This document shows, piece after piece, positions 16,386 through 24,801 of a DNA stretch of 42,862 nucleotides. The stretch covers positions 1 to 42,862 of the forward strand of contig SKSM01000130.1 in assembly GCA_007122985.1 (NCBI GenBank). The letters run 5' to 3'. The stretch comes from Nitriliruptoraceae bacterium (GTDB lineage Bacteria > Actinomycetota > Nitriliruptoria > Nitriliruptorales > Nitriliruptoraceae). Position 1 is the first letter of the stretch; every line of letters starts with the position of its first letter. Under the pieces are notes generated by a model, which saw nothing but the letters and a program-made list of their open reading frames with translations, ran no database searches and had not been told where the DNA came from. The translations under genes were made by a program, and so were the position numbers.

Positions 16386-17924
16386 GTGCCAATCGAACTT
16401 CCATCCGCGCGGTCCGTCGCCGAGAACCCCAGCCAGGCCCAGTTGCGGGAATGGGTCCTCGCCTCCATGCCCAACGTCCAGGTGACCGAGTTCGGCAACG
16501 TCAACTACCGGGCCAGGGTCAAGTCTCGGCTGGGCAAGTCGACGTTCTTCGTCTCGGACGAGCCCAACGCCAAGCCGACGATCCCGCGGGCGGAGGCTGC
16601 TGAGTGGGCGGCCAAGCAGGACGCCTACATCGCCGATCAGGACATGGTGCTGATCGAGGGCACCATCGGGCCCGACGAAGGATTCCGTACCGGCGCACGG
16701 TTGTTCATGGAGCGGCGCAACTCCAACATCCCGGCCATGCAGCAGCAGCTGTGGTTCGATCCGGAGGGGGACTTCGTCCCGGAGTTCACGGTCATCTACA
16801 CCCCGAACATGCCGGCGCCGGGGATGCCGGACGACTGCCTGATCACCGTGGACCTCGACACCTGGACCACCCGCGTCTTCGGGTCCGACTACTTCGGTGA
16901 GTCGAAGATGGGTGGCCTGCGGATGTGGAACCGGCTCGTCTACGACCGCGGTGGCCTGGCCATGCACTCGGGTGCGAAGACCTTCCCGGCCGAGGAGACG
17001 GCCTCCGGTGAGGAGGAATTGGCGCTGATCATCGGCTTGTCGGGCACCGGCAAGACGACCACGACGTTCCGGAACGTCAAAGGCTCGCTGCCGGTCCAGG
17101 ACGACTTCATCGCCCTGATGCCCGGCGGCAAGGTGTACACCACCGAGGACGGCTGCTTCGCCAAGACGTTCGGGTTGGATCCAGACGACGAGCCCACGAT
17201 CTATGCCGGCGCGACCGCACCGGATGCGTGGCTCGAGTCGGTCAGTGTCGATGACGATGGCAAGGTGGACTTCTTCGACACCAACTACACCGCCAACGGC
17301 CGGTGTACGTTCCCGCTCGCCGGGATCCGCCACCGTGATCCGCGCGATCTGCCGAAGGCTAAGTACCTGTTCATCCTCAACCGCAACGAGAACATCATCC
17401 CTGCGGTGGCAAAGCTCCGGCCCGAGCAGGCCGCGTACTACTTCATGCTCGGTGAGACCAAGGGAACCTCGGCCGGTGGCGCAGCGGAGGCGGGCAAGAA
17501 CCTGCGGGTGCCCGGTACCAACCCGTTCTGGTTCGAGAACGACGCCTCGCAGGCCAACCGCCTGCTCGAGTTGCTCGAGACCTCGGAACTCGAGGTCTAC
17601 CTGCTCAACACCGGGCGGGTCGGAGGCCCGGACGACGACGACCGTTCGAAGAAGGTCAGGATCCCGCATTCGGCTGCGGTGCAGCACGGGATCGTCGACG
17701 GGACGATTCAGTGGGTCGAGGACCCCGACTTCGGCTATGAGGTGGCGGCGTCGATCCCCGGCTTCGACGACCCTGAGCTGCTCCAGCCGCGACAGCTCTA
17801 CGAGCGGCAGGGGCGCGCGGACGAGTACGGCCAGATCGTCGCACAGCTCGAGGCCGAGCGGGCGGCCTACCTCGCCTCCTTCGATGGCCTCGATCCGCGG
17901 GTCGCAGCCGGCGGACAGCGCTGA
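16386..17924 (+). CDS. pckA: ATP-dependent phosphoenolpyruvate carboxykinase
   Basis: 512 residues from GTG 16386 with GGAAGGAT upstream; the 94 preceding open codons are discarded. PEPCK features: N-terminal NVNYRARVKSRLGKSTFF, the RLFMERR segment, FPAEETASGEEELALIIGLSGTGKTTTTFR with the kinase-1a P-loop, and EDGCFAKT with the metal-binding region. Reaction: oxaloacetate plus ATP to PEP, CO2 and ADP, the first step of gluconeogenesis. The sequence (PF01293 type) is the ATP-using form rather than the GTP-using PckG known in mycobacteria, and is divergent from E. coli PckA (MLGETKGTSAGG where that has MLSGYTAKLAGT). Confidence 0.92.
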   Translation: MPIELPSARSVAENPSQAQLREWVLASMPNVQVTEFGNVNYRARVKSRLGKSTFFVSDEPNAKPTIPRAEAAEWAAKQDAYIADQDMVLIEGTIGPDEGFRTGARLFMERRNSNIPAMQQQLWFDPEGDFVPEFTVIYTPNMPAPGMPDDCLITVDLDTWTTRVFGSDYFGESKMGGLRMWNRLVYDRGGLAMHSGAKTFPAEETASGEEELALIIGLSGTGKTTTTFRNVKGSLPVQDDFIALMPGGKVYTTEDGCFAKTFGLDPDDEPTIYAGATAPDAWLESVSVDDDGKVDFFDTNYTANGRCTFPLAGIRHRDPRDLPKAKYLFILNRNENIIPAVAKLRPEQAAYYFMLGETKGTSAGGAAEAGKNLRVPGTNPFWFENDASQANRLLELLETSELEVYLLNTGRVGGPDDDDRSKKVRIPHSAAVQHGIVDGTIQWVEDPDFGYEVAASIPGFDDPELLQPRQLYERQGRADEYGQIVAQLEAERAAYLASFDGLDPRVAAGGQR

Positions 17925-18011
17925 CCCGACGGCACCGACGGCGGTGGGCGCCGCGCCGCCCACACCGCAACGCAACGTGCGCTTTGGCGACGCACGGTGA
18001 CCGCGCCGGCG

Positions 18012-18017
18012 TATCCT
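18012..18017 (+). promoter_or_regulatory. Possible -10 box of the large regulator gene
   Basis: TATCCT, 31 nt before the GTG start and downstream of the pckA stop. TTGGCG (17984-17989) is the nearest -35-like string, but the spacing is too long, so this is a weak call. Confidence 0.3.
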
Positions 18018-18048
18018 GTGCGACGACCGGTGCGGAAAGGTCGTCGGC

Positions 18049-21000
18049 GTGCAGCCACTGGAGGTCGTGCTGTTCGGCGGCTTCCAGCTGCGCTGCGGCG
18101 ACGACGACGTGCCGCCGCTGCCGTCCCGTGCGGCGCGTTCACTGCTGGCCTACCTCGCGATCAACCGGGGCATCCGGCATCCGCGTGACCACCTCGTCGA
18201 CCGGTTCTGGCCGGAGTTGCCCGCCAACCGGGGCCGGCGCCGCCTCAGCCACACCCTGTGGCAGGTGCAGGACGCGCTCAGCGAACTGCGCGGCGAGGTC
18301 GACCACCTCGACGTCTCCGCCGATGCGATCGGCTTCGACCCGGCGGTGTCCTGCTGGATCGACGTGGAGGAGTTCACGCGGGGCCTCGACCGGGCCCGGG
18401 AGCGTCGCAGTGCGGCCGACGCGCGCGTGCGCGACCTCACCGACCTCGAGACGACCGTCGGCCTCTACCGGGGGGAGTTCCTCACCGGGCACGACGATCC
18501 GTGGATCGTCTCCGAGCGTGAACGGCTCCACCTGCGCTACCTCGAGGCGCTCGGCTGGCTCGTCGGACTCGCCAAGGCGCACGCCGCATACGACGATGCC
18601 CTGGTCTACGCACGGCGACTGACCAACGAGGATCCGCTGCGTGAGGACGGCCACCGCGAGGTGATGCGGCTGTCGATGCTGCTCGGACGTACGAGCGAGG
18701 CGATCCGACAGTTCGAACGCGTCAGCGAGGTCCTGGCCGAGGAACTCGGAGCCGAACCCTCCGCGGAGACGGTCGAACTGCACGAGCGCATCGTGCGCCA
18801 GCGCCGGCTGAGTCCGCCGGTGGCGGCGCCGACGCCGCTGCCCGAACGTGTCCCGTTGATCGGACGCGAACGTGAACGTGACCGGGCGCTGACGGTCCTC
18901 GAACGTGCGATCGGCGGCCGCGGCGGCGCCGTGCTGGTCGAGGGCGAACCAGGGGTTGGGACCTCGCGGCTGCTCGCCGAGGTGGTCGACGACGCCGGTT
19001 GGCGTGCGTTCACCACGGTCACCGCTGACTGCCCGTCACCCGACACCGCCATCGCCTACGGGGTGATCCAGGACCTGCTGGACGAGGCGCTGACCCCGCT
19101 GCGGGTCGAGCAGCTCCGGCCCCGGGTTGGTGCGGTGTGGCTCGCCGAGGCGGCGAGTCTGGCGCCGGCCCTGGCTGCCGGCCGCAGCGTCCCCGGCCGC
19201 ACGCGCCCTGCCGAGTTGACGTCGTCCGACGGCGCCCGGCGCATGCACGACGCGTTGATCCGTGTCCTCGCAGCGCTGGCTGAGATCGACCCGCTGCTGC
19301 TGGTGGTCGACGATGCGCAGTGGGCGGACCTCGAGTCGCTCGACGTGCTGTCCGGGCTCGCCGAGGTGATCGACGACCACCGCATCGTCGTGGTCGTGGG
19401 CTATCGCGGTGACGAGGCTCGCGAGCGGGCTGACAGCTGGGAGGCACTGCGGGGAATCGATCGTGCGATGCGGCCGGAGCGGCTCCTGCTCCACCCGCTG
19501 GACGCCTTCTCGACCGGGGAACTGATCCGGGTACTCGGCCGCGGGCACGGGGTCGCCGGCGCGGCGGTGACGCGGTTGCACCGGGAGACCGGCGGCAACC
19601 CACGGTTCCTGGTGGAGACGCTGCGGGCGTTGTCGGAGGAGCAGCGGCTCGAGGCGCTGGCCGAGGACGATCCCCGTCTGCCGCTGCCGGTGCCGGGGAG
19701 CATCCGCGATCTGCTCATGGAGCGGCTCGAGCGGCTGCCGCCGGAGCCGCGAACGGTGCTCGAGCTCGCGGCCGTCGCGGCCGGTCCCGTCTCGCTGGAG
19801 GTGCTGGCCGACGCCGGGGAGATGCCACGTGAGTCGCTGGTCGACGCGGTCGATCGCCTGGTCCGCGGCAGCGAGCTCGTGTCGCACGGCGATGCGTTCG
19901 TCGTACACCACGAGCAGCTGCGCCGGGTCGCGGTCGAGTCCCTCGACCAGGCCGCGCTGACCGCGGCGCACCACCGGCTCGGCGAGGCACTGCAGCGCAT
20001 CGCCCCGGACGCGACCGAACGACTGGCGCGTCACTACGTGCACGCCGGGATGCCCCAGGTGGCCGTCGGCTACCTCCGTCAGGCGGCGCGCAGCGCGACC
20101 GACGTGCACGCCTACGCGACGGCTGCCGCCCATCTGCGCCTCGCGCGCGAGCAGCTGGATCTCGCTCCGGCGAGCGTCACGACGCGCGTGGAGATCCTCA
20201 GCGAGCTCGAGACCGTGCTGGACGTGCTCGGTGAGCGTGATGTGCAGCGCGAGCTGCTGGACGAGCTCGCCGTGCTGGCCGACGGCGTCCCGACGCGCGA
20301 GGTGGAGGTCGCCCGTCGGCGGGCGCTGCTGTCGGGTCACCTCGGCGACCTCGAGGTCGGGCGAGCCGCTGCCGATCAGGCCGTTGAGGTGGCAGAGGGA
20401 CTCGGCCAGCCGGATGCCCTGGCCGGCGCGCTGGTGGCCAGTGCATCGGTGTCCGCCTGGTCCGGACAGCTGCGTGAGGCGATCCCGACGTTGGAGCGAG
20501 CGGCGGCGATCGCGGCCGGATCCGCGGCCGGGTTGTCCGCCCGCGCGCAGCTCGGCTCGGTCCTCCGCGAGGCGCAGCGCTACCGGGATGCCGAACGGGT
20601 GCTCGAGCAGGTGCTGGTCGCGGCGGGCGCCGAGGACGCGATCCGCGAGGAGATCGTGGCACTGGGGGGGCTCGGCACCGTCCGCATGGAGACCGGTGCG
20701 GCCGATGACGCGATCGGGCTGTACGCCCGCGCCATCGACCGGGCGGTGGCGGTGGGGTTTCGGCGTGCCGAGGCGATCCACCGCGCCAACCGGGCCAACG
20801 CCAATTACGTCAGCGGGCACATCACCGCGGCCCTCGACGACCATGCACGGGCGGCCGAGCTGTTCGAGCGGCTGGGTGACGAGCGCGGAGAAGCGGCGGT
20901 CCGCCTCAATCGGGCGACGCTGCTGCACACCATTCTGGGTGCCGACGACGCGGCTCGCAGCGAGGTGGAGCGGGCATCGGCCGTCTTCGAGCGGTCACAG

Positions 21001-21867
21001 GATCCGACTTTCCTGCCGATGTGCCTCGACGCCCTGGCGGGGATCGAGCTGCGGGCCGGTCAGCTGGCGCGGGCGCGCGCGTACCTCTCGCAGGCCTGGA
21101 CCGTGGCCGAGGCGGACGACGCCTGGACCCGGGTGCAGCTGGCTTCCCGACAGGCCCAGCTGGAGCTCGCCGGCGGTGACCCGCACCGGGCACTGGTCGG
21201 GCTGCGACCGGCGCTCGACGAGGCCGACCGCCACGGACTGGCCGATCTGCACACCTCGCTGCTGGGGCTGACCGGGCAGGTGCTCATCGCCTGCGCGGAC
21301 CCGGCGGCTGCACTCGAGCACACCACGCGGGCCGTGCAGGCCCTCCACTCCGGCGTCGAGCGGGGCTACCTCGTGCGCCATCAGCACGCCTGCGCGCTCG
21401 CGGCGGCAGGCCGTCACGCCGACGCGCAGGAGGTCGCTGCCGCGGCGGCAGCCGAGTTGGGCGCGGTCCTCGACGAGCTGTCCGCCGAAGACCGGGCCGG
21501 CGCGGAGGCGGTCGCGGAGCACCGGGCCGTCCTGACCGGGGTGGCGACGCCGACGGCCGGTCTGACGGCCCGTCGCCTGACGGTCGCGGCGTCGGACGCA
21601 CCGTTGGGACGTCCCCTCCGCGGCACGGAACTGGTCGAGGTCGTGGTCGACCCGGTGGCCGGGCCGGACGACCCGGCCGACCCGGTCGCGCGCCGACGCG
21701 CGGTGATCGCACGAATTGCCGATGAGATCGAGCGCCAGGGCGGTGCGCCGACGGTCAGCGACCTCGCGACGGCGCTGGAGGTCAGCCCCGCGACGGTGCG
21801 GCGTGATCTGGCGGCGCTGCGATCGGTGAGCCGCGAGGTACGTACCCGGGGCTCACGCGCGGGGTAG
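18049..21867 (+). CDS. Large BTAD/SARP-type regulator with AAA, TPR and C-terminal HTH domains
   Basis: 1272 residues from GTG 18049 (GGAAAGG upstream). Order: OmpR-type winged helix with BTAD (about 3-250), AAA_16/STAND-like ATPase (265-600, Walker B LLLVVDDAQWAD near 420), TPR-like helical repeats (about 700-1150), and a second, DeoR-like HTH at the end (VSDLATALEVSPATVRRDLAAL, about 1230-1255). The P-loop reads GEPGVGTSR (299-307): the invariant Lys is Thr305, so ATP hydrolysis is doubtful. No TM segment. It precedes SARP-type direct repeats, a tiny exported-peptide gene and a histidine kinase on the same strand. Likely a transcription regulator whose TPR part senses a protein or peptide ligand (inference). 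Confidence 0.9.
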   Translation: MQPLEVVLFGGFQLRCGDDDVPPLPSRAARSLLAYLAINRGIRHPRDHLVDRFWPELPANRGRRRLSHTLWQVQDALSELRGEVDHLDVSADAIGFDPAVSCWIDVEEFTRGLDRARERRSAADARVRDLTDLETTVGLYRGEFLTGHDDPWIVSERERLHLRYLEALGWLVGLAKAHAAYDDALVYARRLTNEDPLREDGHREVMRLSMLLGRTSEAIRQFERVSEVLAEELGAEPSAETVELHERIVRQRRLSPPVAAPTPLPERVPLIGRERERDRALTVLERAIGGRGGAVLVEGEPGVGTSRLLAEVVDDAGWRAFTTVTADCPSPDTAIAYGVIQDLLDEALTPLRVEQLRPRVGAVWLAEAASLAPALAAGRSVPGRTRPAELTSSDGARRMHDALIRVLAALAEIDPLLLVVDDAQWADLESLDVLSGLAEVIDDHRIVVVVGYRGDEARERADSWEALRGIDRAMRPERLLLHPLDAFSTGELIRVLGRGHGVAGAAVTRLHRETGGNPRFLVETLRALSEEQRLEALAEDDPRLPLPVPGSIRDLLMERLERLPPEPRTVLELAAVAAGPVSLEVLADAGEMPRESLVDAVDRLVRGSELVSHGDAFVVHHEQLRRVAVESLDQAALTAAHHRLGEALQRIAPDATERLARHYVHAGMPQVAVGYLRQAARSATDVHAYATAAAHLRLAREQLDLAPASVTTRVEILSELETVLDVLGERDVQRELLDELAVLADGVPTREVEVARRRALLSGHLGDLEVGRAAADQAVEVAEGLGQPDALAGALVASASVSAWSGQLREAIPTLERAAAIAAGSAAGLSARAQLGSVLREAQRYRDAERVLEQVLVAAGAEDAIREEIVALGGLGTVRMETGAADDAIGLYARAIDRAVAVGFRRAEAIHRANRANANYVSGHITAALDDHARAAELFERLGDERGEAAVRLNRATLLHTILGADDAARSEVERASAVFERSQDPTFLPMCLDALAGIELRAGQLARARAYLSQAWTVAEADDAWTRVQLASRQAQLELAGGDPHRALVGLRPALDEADRHGLADLHTSLLGLTGQVLIACADPAAALEHTTRAVQALHSGVERGYLVRHQHACALAAAGRHADAQEVAAAAAAELGAVLDELSAEDRAGAEAVAEHRAVLTGVATPTAGLTARRLTVAASDAPLGRPLRGTELVEVVVDPVAGPDDPADPVARRRAVIARIADEIERQGGAPTVSDLATALEVSPATVRRDLAALRSVSREVRTRGSRAG

Positions 21868-21868
21868 C

Positions 21869-21921
21869 GCTGCCACCGCGGTGGTGTGCGCCGTGAGCGC
21901 AAGGTGGCACCGCGTGGCAGC
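21869..21921. terminator. Hairpin region after the large regulator gene
   Basis: GCTGCCAC (21869-21876) pairs with GTGGCAGC (21914-21921). A separate perfect 12-bp palindrome, CCACCGCGGTGG (21873-21884), overlaps the left arm, so alternative folds compete. It begins 2 nt after the stop codon and has no U-run. Confidence 0.4.
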
Positions 21922-21928
21922 GGCCGTC

Positions 21929-21950
21929 GAGACACCGGTGAGACACCGGT
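21929..21950 (+). promoter_or_regulatory. Tandem 11-bp direct repeats, SARP-box-like
   Basis: GAGACACCGGT occurs twice without a gap, giving an exact 11-bp period. Known SARP (BTAD) activators bind heptamer repeats at 11-bp spacing just upstream of a -10 box. Here CATGCT (21961-21966), a fair -10, starts 10 nt after the second repeat, and the peptide gene starts 71 nt after that. The preceding gene encodes a BTAD protein. Confidence 0.55.
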
Positions 21951-22036
21951 GGGGTTCGGTCATGCTCTAGCCCAGTCGGGCGAGCGCCCACCTGGGCGAG
22001 TGCCGGATTCGAACCACCCATCTCGAAAGGTCCACC

Positions 22037-22132
22037 GTGAAGCGTCGTCTCGTCACCGTCATGGCCACTGCGTCCCTGCTCGTGCTCAGCGCACAGCCTG
22101 CGTTCGCCGGAATCCGCAACATCGGCTTCTGA
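22037..22132 (+). CDS. 31-codon exported peptide precursor, candidate signalling peptide
   Basis: Too short for standard gene calling. GTG start with AAAGG 7 nt upstream. The product is almost only a Sec signal peptide: n-region MKRR, hydrophobic core LVTVMATASLLVLSA, and an A-x-A cleavage site (PAFA, residues 21-24). Only GIRNIGF remains after cleavage. The intact start, ribosome site and signal architecture, and its placement between a TPR-containing regulator and a membrane histidine kinase, resemble peptide-pheromone genes. No named family is recognised; it could also be a decayed exported-protein gene. Confidence 0.6.
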   Translation: MKRRLVTVMATASLLVLSAQPAFAGIRNIGF

Positions 22133-22234
22133 GACGAGCGTCCCAGGCACCTGCGTAGAGGGCCGGTCGACGAGCGGCCCCATCCCGCCGCGGTCCGCCC
22201 GGCCCATGGCCGACGGACCCGAGGGACGGACGCG

Positions 22235-23410
22235 GTGGTGACCAGACGGTGGGCGCGTCGGTGGAGCTCGACCCTGGCGTCGCTGCAGCGAGCGACGCCA
22301 GTCGTGGTGTGGGCCGGTCTCGGCGTGCTGCTGGTGTCCGCCGGCGCTCTTCTGGCCGTCCTGGCCGACCAGGCCGTACTCGCCCTGCCCGTGCTTGCGC
22401 TGCCGGTCGTGCTGGCCGGCGTGCGGTTCGGGGTCCGTGCCGGGGTCGCCATGGCCCTTGCCGCCGGAGCGATCGGGGGGCCGGCGGCGGGGGCCCTGGG
22501 TGCCGGGGTCAGCGGCGCCGCCATGCTGGCGACGACGGTCACGCTGGTGATCGTCGGTGCCAGCGTCGGTGGCGTCGCCGCCCCCCGGCTCGACCAGCTG
22601 GCACGGGGTCAGGAGCTGACCGAGCGCGAGCGCGAGCTCGCCCACAAGCGGGCCGCGCTGGTGCAGGTGGTCTCGCACGAGCTGCGGACCCCGCTGACCG
22701 TGATCCGTGGTGGCCTCGACACGCTCTCGACCCGGCCGGGCGCCGTCGCCCCTGACTTCCAGGACCTGCTGCGTGCGACGGCCCGGTCGACGGCACGGCT
22801 CGAGGAGCTGCTCGGTGTCGTCCTCGCCGCCGCCGACGAGCTTGGTGACGGCACGTCGCGCGACGCAGGGCTCGACGAGCCGGAGATCCACGTCAGCGGC
22901 GTCGTACCGCCCGACGCCCGACCGGTCGAGCTGTGGCCGGTCGTCCGCGACGCTGCCGCCTCGGTCCGAGCGGACCTGCCTGAGCGGCTGTCCTACCACT
23001 GCCCATCCGACGCGGCCGTCGTGACGGTGGAGCCCGAGCTGTGGCTCACCCTGCGGTGCCTGTTGGACAACGCCGCGAAGTTCGGGCCGGACGACGAACC
23101 CATCGACGTGGGCTTCGCGCTGGCCGGCGGTGAGGCCGTGGTCAGCATCCGCGACCGCGGGCCCGGGCTTCCGCAGGGATTCGAGGAGGACGCCTTCGCG
23201 CCGTTCACCCCCGGTGACACCTCGCTGGTGCGTGCCCATGCGGGGCTCGGCATGGGGCTCTACACCGCCCGTCGGCTCGCCCGTCGGCTCGGTGGCGATG
23301 TCGAGGTGGTCTCCCCCGGGGATGGCCTGATCGCCAGGGTGCGGCTGCCGCAGCCGAACCGTGGGGCCCGAAGCGGCCGCAGCGGCGATCTCGAGCGCTC
23401 GTCGCGGTGA
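22235..23410 (+). CDS. Membrane sensor histidine kinase without adjacent response regulator
   Basis: 391 residues; a GTG-GTG start preceded by GAGGGA. Residues about 20-115 form three to four hydrophobic segments with hardly any extracellular loop. A short linker helix leads to the HisKA box VSHELRTPLTVI (His148) and then the ATPase domain: N-box LLDNAAKFGP, G1 DRGPGLP, and G2 GLGMGLYTARRL. All catalytic motifs look intact. No receiver-domain gene is found beside it. The all-membrane sensor recalls kinases that read lipid-soluble or peptide cues at the bilayer. It lies 102 nt after the tiny exported-peptide gene. Confidence 0.9.
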   Translation: MVTRRWARRWSSTLASLQRATPVVVWAGLGVLLVSAGALLAVLADQAVLALPVLALPVVLAGVRFGVRAGVAMALAAGAIGGPAAGALGAGVSGAAMLATTVTLVIVGASVGGVAAPRLDQLARGQELTERERELAHKRAALVQVVSHELRTPLTVIRGGLDTLSTRPGAVAPDFQDLLRATARSTARLEELLGVVLAAADELGDGTSRDAGLDEPEIHVSGVVPPDARPVELWPVVRDAAASVRADLPERLSYHCPSDAAVVTVEPELWLTLRCLLDNAAKFGPDDEPIDVGFALAGGEAVVSIRDRGPGLPQGFEEDAFAPFTPGDTSLVRAHAGLGMGLYTARRLARRLGGDVEVVSPGDGLIARVRLPQPNRGARSGRSGDLERSSR

Positions 23411-23443
23411 CCTGCCGGATCGTGGCCGTGGTGACCGGTCGGC

Positions 23444-23449
23444 TAGCGT
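23444..23449 (+). promoter_or_regulatory. Possible -10 box of bioY
   Basis: TAGCGT, 28 nt before the bioY GTG and after the kinase stop; the same hexamer appears on the hydrogenase promoter. No convincing -35. Confidence 0.3.
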
Positions 23450-23477
23450 TCACCCGTCCGCGACCGGGAGCCGTCAG

Positions 23478-24047
23478 GTGAGCACTACTCCGCTGTCCGC
23501 CCGTCCCCTGCCCGTGTTGGCCGACCGCCTGCCCGGCGCGCTCGTGCGGGACGTGGTGCTGGTGGTCGGGTTCGCCGTCGCGATCGCCGCCAGCGCGCAG
23601 ATCGCCGTGCCCGTGCCGGGGACACCCATCCTCGCCACGGCCCAGACCCTGGTGGTGCTGCTCGGCGCCGCAGCCCTCGGACCGTCGCGCGCCAGCGCCG
23701 GGGCCCTGCTCTTCGCCTTGGTCGGCTTCCTGGGGGTCCCGTGGTTCGCTGTCACCGGCGGTGCGTCACTCGGCTACATCGCTGGCTTCGTCCTGGCGGC
23801 GGCGCTGGTCGGCCGGCTGGCCCGCGCCGGGCTCGTGGACCGTCCGCTCGGGGCCGCTGCCGCGATGGTGGCCGGCAACCTGGTGATCCTCGCGTCGGGC
23901 ACCCTGGTGCTGGGGCTGCTGCTCGGGCTCGGCCCGATCGAGGCGATCCTCGCCGGGGCCGTGCCGTTCCTGATCGGGGACGCGATCAAGATCGGGATCG
24001 CGACCGCGGTCCTGCCGCTCGCGCAGCGGTTCGTCGTCCGGGACTGA
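23478..24047 (+). CDS. bioY: Biotin transporter substrate-binding component BioY
   Basis: 189 residues from GTG 23478 with GGGAG upstream; earlier open codons are discarded. The whole protein is hydrophobic with about six TM helices. The BioY signatures are visible: IAVPVPGTPILATAQTLVVL, GPSRASAGALLFALVGFLGVPWF and GGASLGYIAGFVLAA. It is the S-component of an ECF vitamin transporter and can bring in biotin with EcfA/T subunits, or slowly alone. No bioMN-type ATPase or T-component genes are adjacent. A hairpin starts at its stop codon. Confidence 0.93.
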   Translation: MSTTPLSARPLPVLADRLPGALVRDVVLVVGFAVAIAASAQIAVPVPGTPILATAQTLVVLLGAAALGPSRASAGALLFALVGFLGVPWFAVTGGASLGYIAGFVLAAALVGRLARAGLVDRPLGAAAAMVAGNLVILASGTLVLGLLLGLGPIEAILAGAVPFLIGDAIKIGIATAVLPLAQRFVVRD

Positions 24048-24081
24048 TCCCGGCAGCCGCACCGTCGCGACCGCCGGGATC
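24046..24081. terminator. Bidirectional terminator-like hairpin between bioY and the acidic exported protein
   Basis: Perfect 9-bp stem, GATCCCGGC (24046-24054) and GCCGGGATC (24073-24081), with an 18-nt loop. It occupies the 42-nt convergent gap and begins within the bioY stop codon. Confidence 0.55.
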
Positions 24082-24089
24082 CCCCTGGT

Positions 24090-24698
24090 TCAGTTGCGGC
24101 CGGGTGCGTCGCCGGACTTCCCGGGCGCGTCGCCGGACTTCCCGGGTGCGTCGCCCGAGCCACCCGGGCCACCGTTGGACGACGAGGTGACCGCGGAGTC
24201 CTCGGCGTCCGTGTCCTGGTCGGTGTCGTCCTCGTCGAGGCCGGCGTTCCCGCGGTTGGCCTCCCGTGCCGCTTGCGACACCTGCTGGCCGTGCCCGCCG
24301 TTGTCCCGAGCGCGCTCGGAGACGGCCGCACCGAAGCCGTCGTCGCCGGGGCCGAGGTCGGAATCACCGGTGAGCGCATCGTGGACGGCCTTGGCGGTCT
24401 CGGAACGCTCGTCGCCGCTGGCACCGTTGTCGTCCGCAGTCGCCTCGGGCTCGGACTCCTCCTCGCCGTTGAGGTTCTCCTGCTCGTCGTCGCCCTCGTC
24501 GCCGTTCTCGTCGCCGAGGTCGTCGTCGAGGTCGTCGCCCTCGTCCTCGTCGGTGTCCTCGAGTTCGACCTCGCTCGTCTCCTCCCCCTCGTGCTGGTCG
24601 GCGACGGCGACACCACCGCCCACGACGAGCGTGGCGGCGGCCGCCGACGCCAGCACTTTGCCGGACAGCAGCGTCTTGAGGTGGAACAGCAAGCTCAT
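24090..24698 (-). CDS. Acidic low-complexity exported protein with C-terminal heptad repeats
   Basis: 202 residues from ATG 24698 (GGAG upstream). N-terminus MSLLFHLKTLLSGKVLASAA plus TLVVGGGVAVADQH reads as a signal peptide with cleavage near AVA-DQH. A very acidic Asp/Glu-rich, disordered-looking segment follows (about residues 35-90), then a short helical part (ETAKAVHDALTGDSDLG...; QVSQAAREANRG). The end is made of SGDAPGK-type 7-residue repeats, seen in DNA as about three 21-bp tandem units near 24098-24160. No enzyme motif. It may bind cations or the cell surface (inference). A strong promoter lies 100 nt upstream. Confidence 0.75.
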   Translation of the reverse strand: MSLLFHLKTLLSGKVLASAAAATLVVGGGVAVADQHEGEETSEVELEDTDEDEGDDLDDDLGDENGDEGDDEQENLNGEEESEPEATADDNGASGDERSETAKAVHDALTGDSDLGPGDDGFGAAVSERARDNGGHGQQVSQAAREANRGNAGLDEDDTDQDTDAEDSAVTSSSNGGPGGSGDAPGKSGDAPGKSGDAPGRN

Positions 24699-24801
24699 CG
24701 GTCGTTCTCCAGTGTCGGCTCGGAGGGAGGGTCTCGTGGGTAAGCGCACCGCACCCTGCCGAGGTGACGCGAGTTCGGCCCGCACGAAGCTGTGGTCACT
24801 C

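Noticed and set aside
16191-17975. 594-residue minus-strand frame opposite pckA
   Set aside because: Shadow of a highly conserved enzyme gene.
19036-20928. 630-residue minus-strand frame inside the large regulator
   Set aside because: Antisense shadow with no recognisable domain; the plus-strand protein has clear domains.
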